From Streptomyces sp. DI166 (GTDB lineage: Bacteria > Actinomycetota > Actinomycetes > Streptomycetales > Streptomycetaceae), in NCBI RefSeq assembly GCF_900091315.1, contig NZ_FLSP01000020.1, positions 37,630 through 101,629 of the forward strand: DNA of 64,000 nt, in the 5' to 3' direction. The position numbers were made by a program, and so were the translations under genes. The notes below the pieces were generated by a model. It made no database searches and was not told where the DNA came from. It saw nothing but the letters and a program-made list of their open reading frames with translations. This document shows, piece after piece, positions 63,334-64,000 of the stretch. Within the stretch, counting starts at the first letter, position 1; every line of letters begins with the position of its first letter.

Positions 63334-64000
63334 TTACAGCGCCTGGGCCGCGGGCTTGACCATGCCGCGGACGGTGCGGGACTTCACGAAGTCGCCCACC
63401 GCCGTCATCTCCCACTCGCCGGAGAACTGGCGGATCAGCTTGGCCATGATCACACCGGTCTGGGGCTCGGCGCCGGTGAGGTCGAAGCGGACCAGTTCCT
63501 CGCCGGTGGTGGCGTCCATCAGACGGCAGTAGGCCTTGGCGACCTCGGTGAACTTCTGCCCGGAGAAGGAGTTCACGGTGAAGACCAGGCCGGTGACGTC
63601 CTGGGGCAGCCGGCCGAGGTCGACGGTGATGACCTCGTCGTCGCCCGCGCCCTCGCCCGTGAGGTTGTCGCCGGAGTGGCGGATCGCGCCGTTGACGATC
63701 TGGAGCTTGCCGAAGTAGCAGCTGTCGATGTGGTTGCGCTGCGGGCCGTAGGCGATCACCGAGGCGTCGAGGTCGATGTCCTTGCCGCGGAACGCGGGCT
63801 CCCAGCCGAGGCCCATCTTGACCTGGGAGAGCAGCGGGCGGCCGCCCTTGATGAGGGAGACGGTCTGGTTCTTCTGGAGGCTGACGCGGCCCTTGTCGAG
63901 GTTGATCTTTCCGGTGCCGGGGGCGGCGGCCGGTGCCGCGGCGGGGGTGCGGCCGGGGGCGGCGGGGTCTGCATCTGGGGGGCGGGCGGGGCCGCGGGCG
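63334..64000 (-). CDS. TerD-family tellurium-resistance/calcium-binding protein (N-terminus outside window)
   Basis: At least 221 residues are read and the frame stays open to the window edge. The TerD domain starts near GKINLDKGRVSLQKNQTVSL, with KMGLGWEPAFRGKDIDLDASVI and the Ca-binding GDNLTGEGAGDDEVITVDLGRLP. It ends LIRQFSGEWEMTAVGDFVKSRTVRGM. Before it lies an Ala/Pro/Gly-rich stretch (RTPAAAPAAAPGTG), so a second domain or an extended tail is upstream. TerD proteins act in tellurite, phage and membrane stress responses. Confidence 0.88.
   Translation of the reverse strand, partial: ARGPARPPDADPAAPGRTPAAAPAAAPGTGKINLDKGRVSLQKNQTVSLIKGGRPLLSQVKMGLGWEPAFRGKDIDLDASVIAYGPQRNHIDSCYFGKLQIVNGAIRHSGDNLTGEGAGDDEVITVDLGRLPQDVTGLVFTVNSFSGQKFTEVAKAYCRLMDATTGEELVRFDLTGAEPQTGVIMAKLIRQFSGEWEMTAVGDFVKSRTVRGMVKPAAQAL

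Overview
The window is high-GC actinobacterial DNA and almost certainly comes from the core region of a Streptomyces chromosome. Signs are the very high third-position GC, frequent GTG/TTG starts, WhiA and RbpA, heme-copper oxidase assembly genes, a suf operon with a SufR-type regulator, sugar ABC transporters lacking their own ATPase, and the dispersed intergenic repeats typical of the genus. No prophage, transposon, CRISPR array or secondary-metabolite cluster is visible.

Layout: 1-8.7 kb holds the end of yvcK, whiA, a secreted zinc carboxypeptidase and the lower-glycolysis set gap, pgk, tpiA, secG. 8.8-12.3 kb holds rbpA, an MFS exporter and pgi. 12.3-15.9 kb is a PadR/ABC (FtsX-type) operon. 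16-22.7 kb is an alpha-glucoside region: an orphan binding protein, a GH13 glucosidase, a binding lipoprotein and two permeases. 22.7-29.8 kb is a repeat-rich gap and a pentose-phosphate operon read tkt, tal, zwf, opcA, pgl. 30.1-36.8 kb holds ctaB, a small conserved protein, an amidohydrolase, a decayed nucleotidyltransferase, ctaA, a two-gene ABC exporter and an aminoglycoside acetyltransferase. 37-43.5 kb is the suf operon (sufR-sufB-sufD-Rieske ferredoxin-sufC-sufS-sufU-sufT). 43.6-49.8 kb holds an AbfB-domain protein, an SMR/TetR pair, dapD, a HAD protein, an ECF sigma factor with a membrane partner, and a dapA-type synthase. 50-57.9 kb is more accessory: a small coupled gene pair, tandem repeats, a fused HTH/MarR regulator beside a DrrAB-like exporter, a SoxR-box monooxygenase, an ArsR/AHSA1 pair and a secreted nuclease. 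58.1-64 kb has a large unknown protein, two structured RNAs next to a Ro60/TROVE gene, a GntR/ACC-deaminase pair and a partial TerD gene.

The most interesting locus is 59,632-61,501. Two tandem, homologous Y-RNA-like RNAs precede a TROVE (Ro60/Rsr) protein. The second RNA carries a circularly permuted tRNA-like module in which the 3' half of a tRNA precedes the 5' half, joined by a short acceptor-stem loop. The first RNA has the same Ro-type core but no tRNA module. A small hairpin places the Shine-Dalgarno sequence of the Ro gene in its loop.

Several regulatory circuits can also be read directly: a SufR-type operator touching the sufR start codon, a SoxR box inside a 19-bp promoter spacer, tandem operators before an SMR/TetR pair, an operator array between the HTH/MarR regulator and the DrrAB genes, and an 18-bp element shared by two promoters of the alpha-glucoside region.
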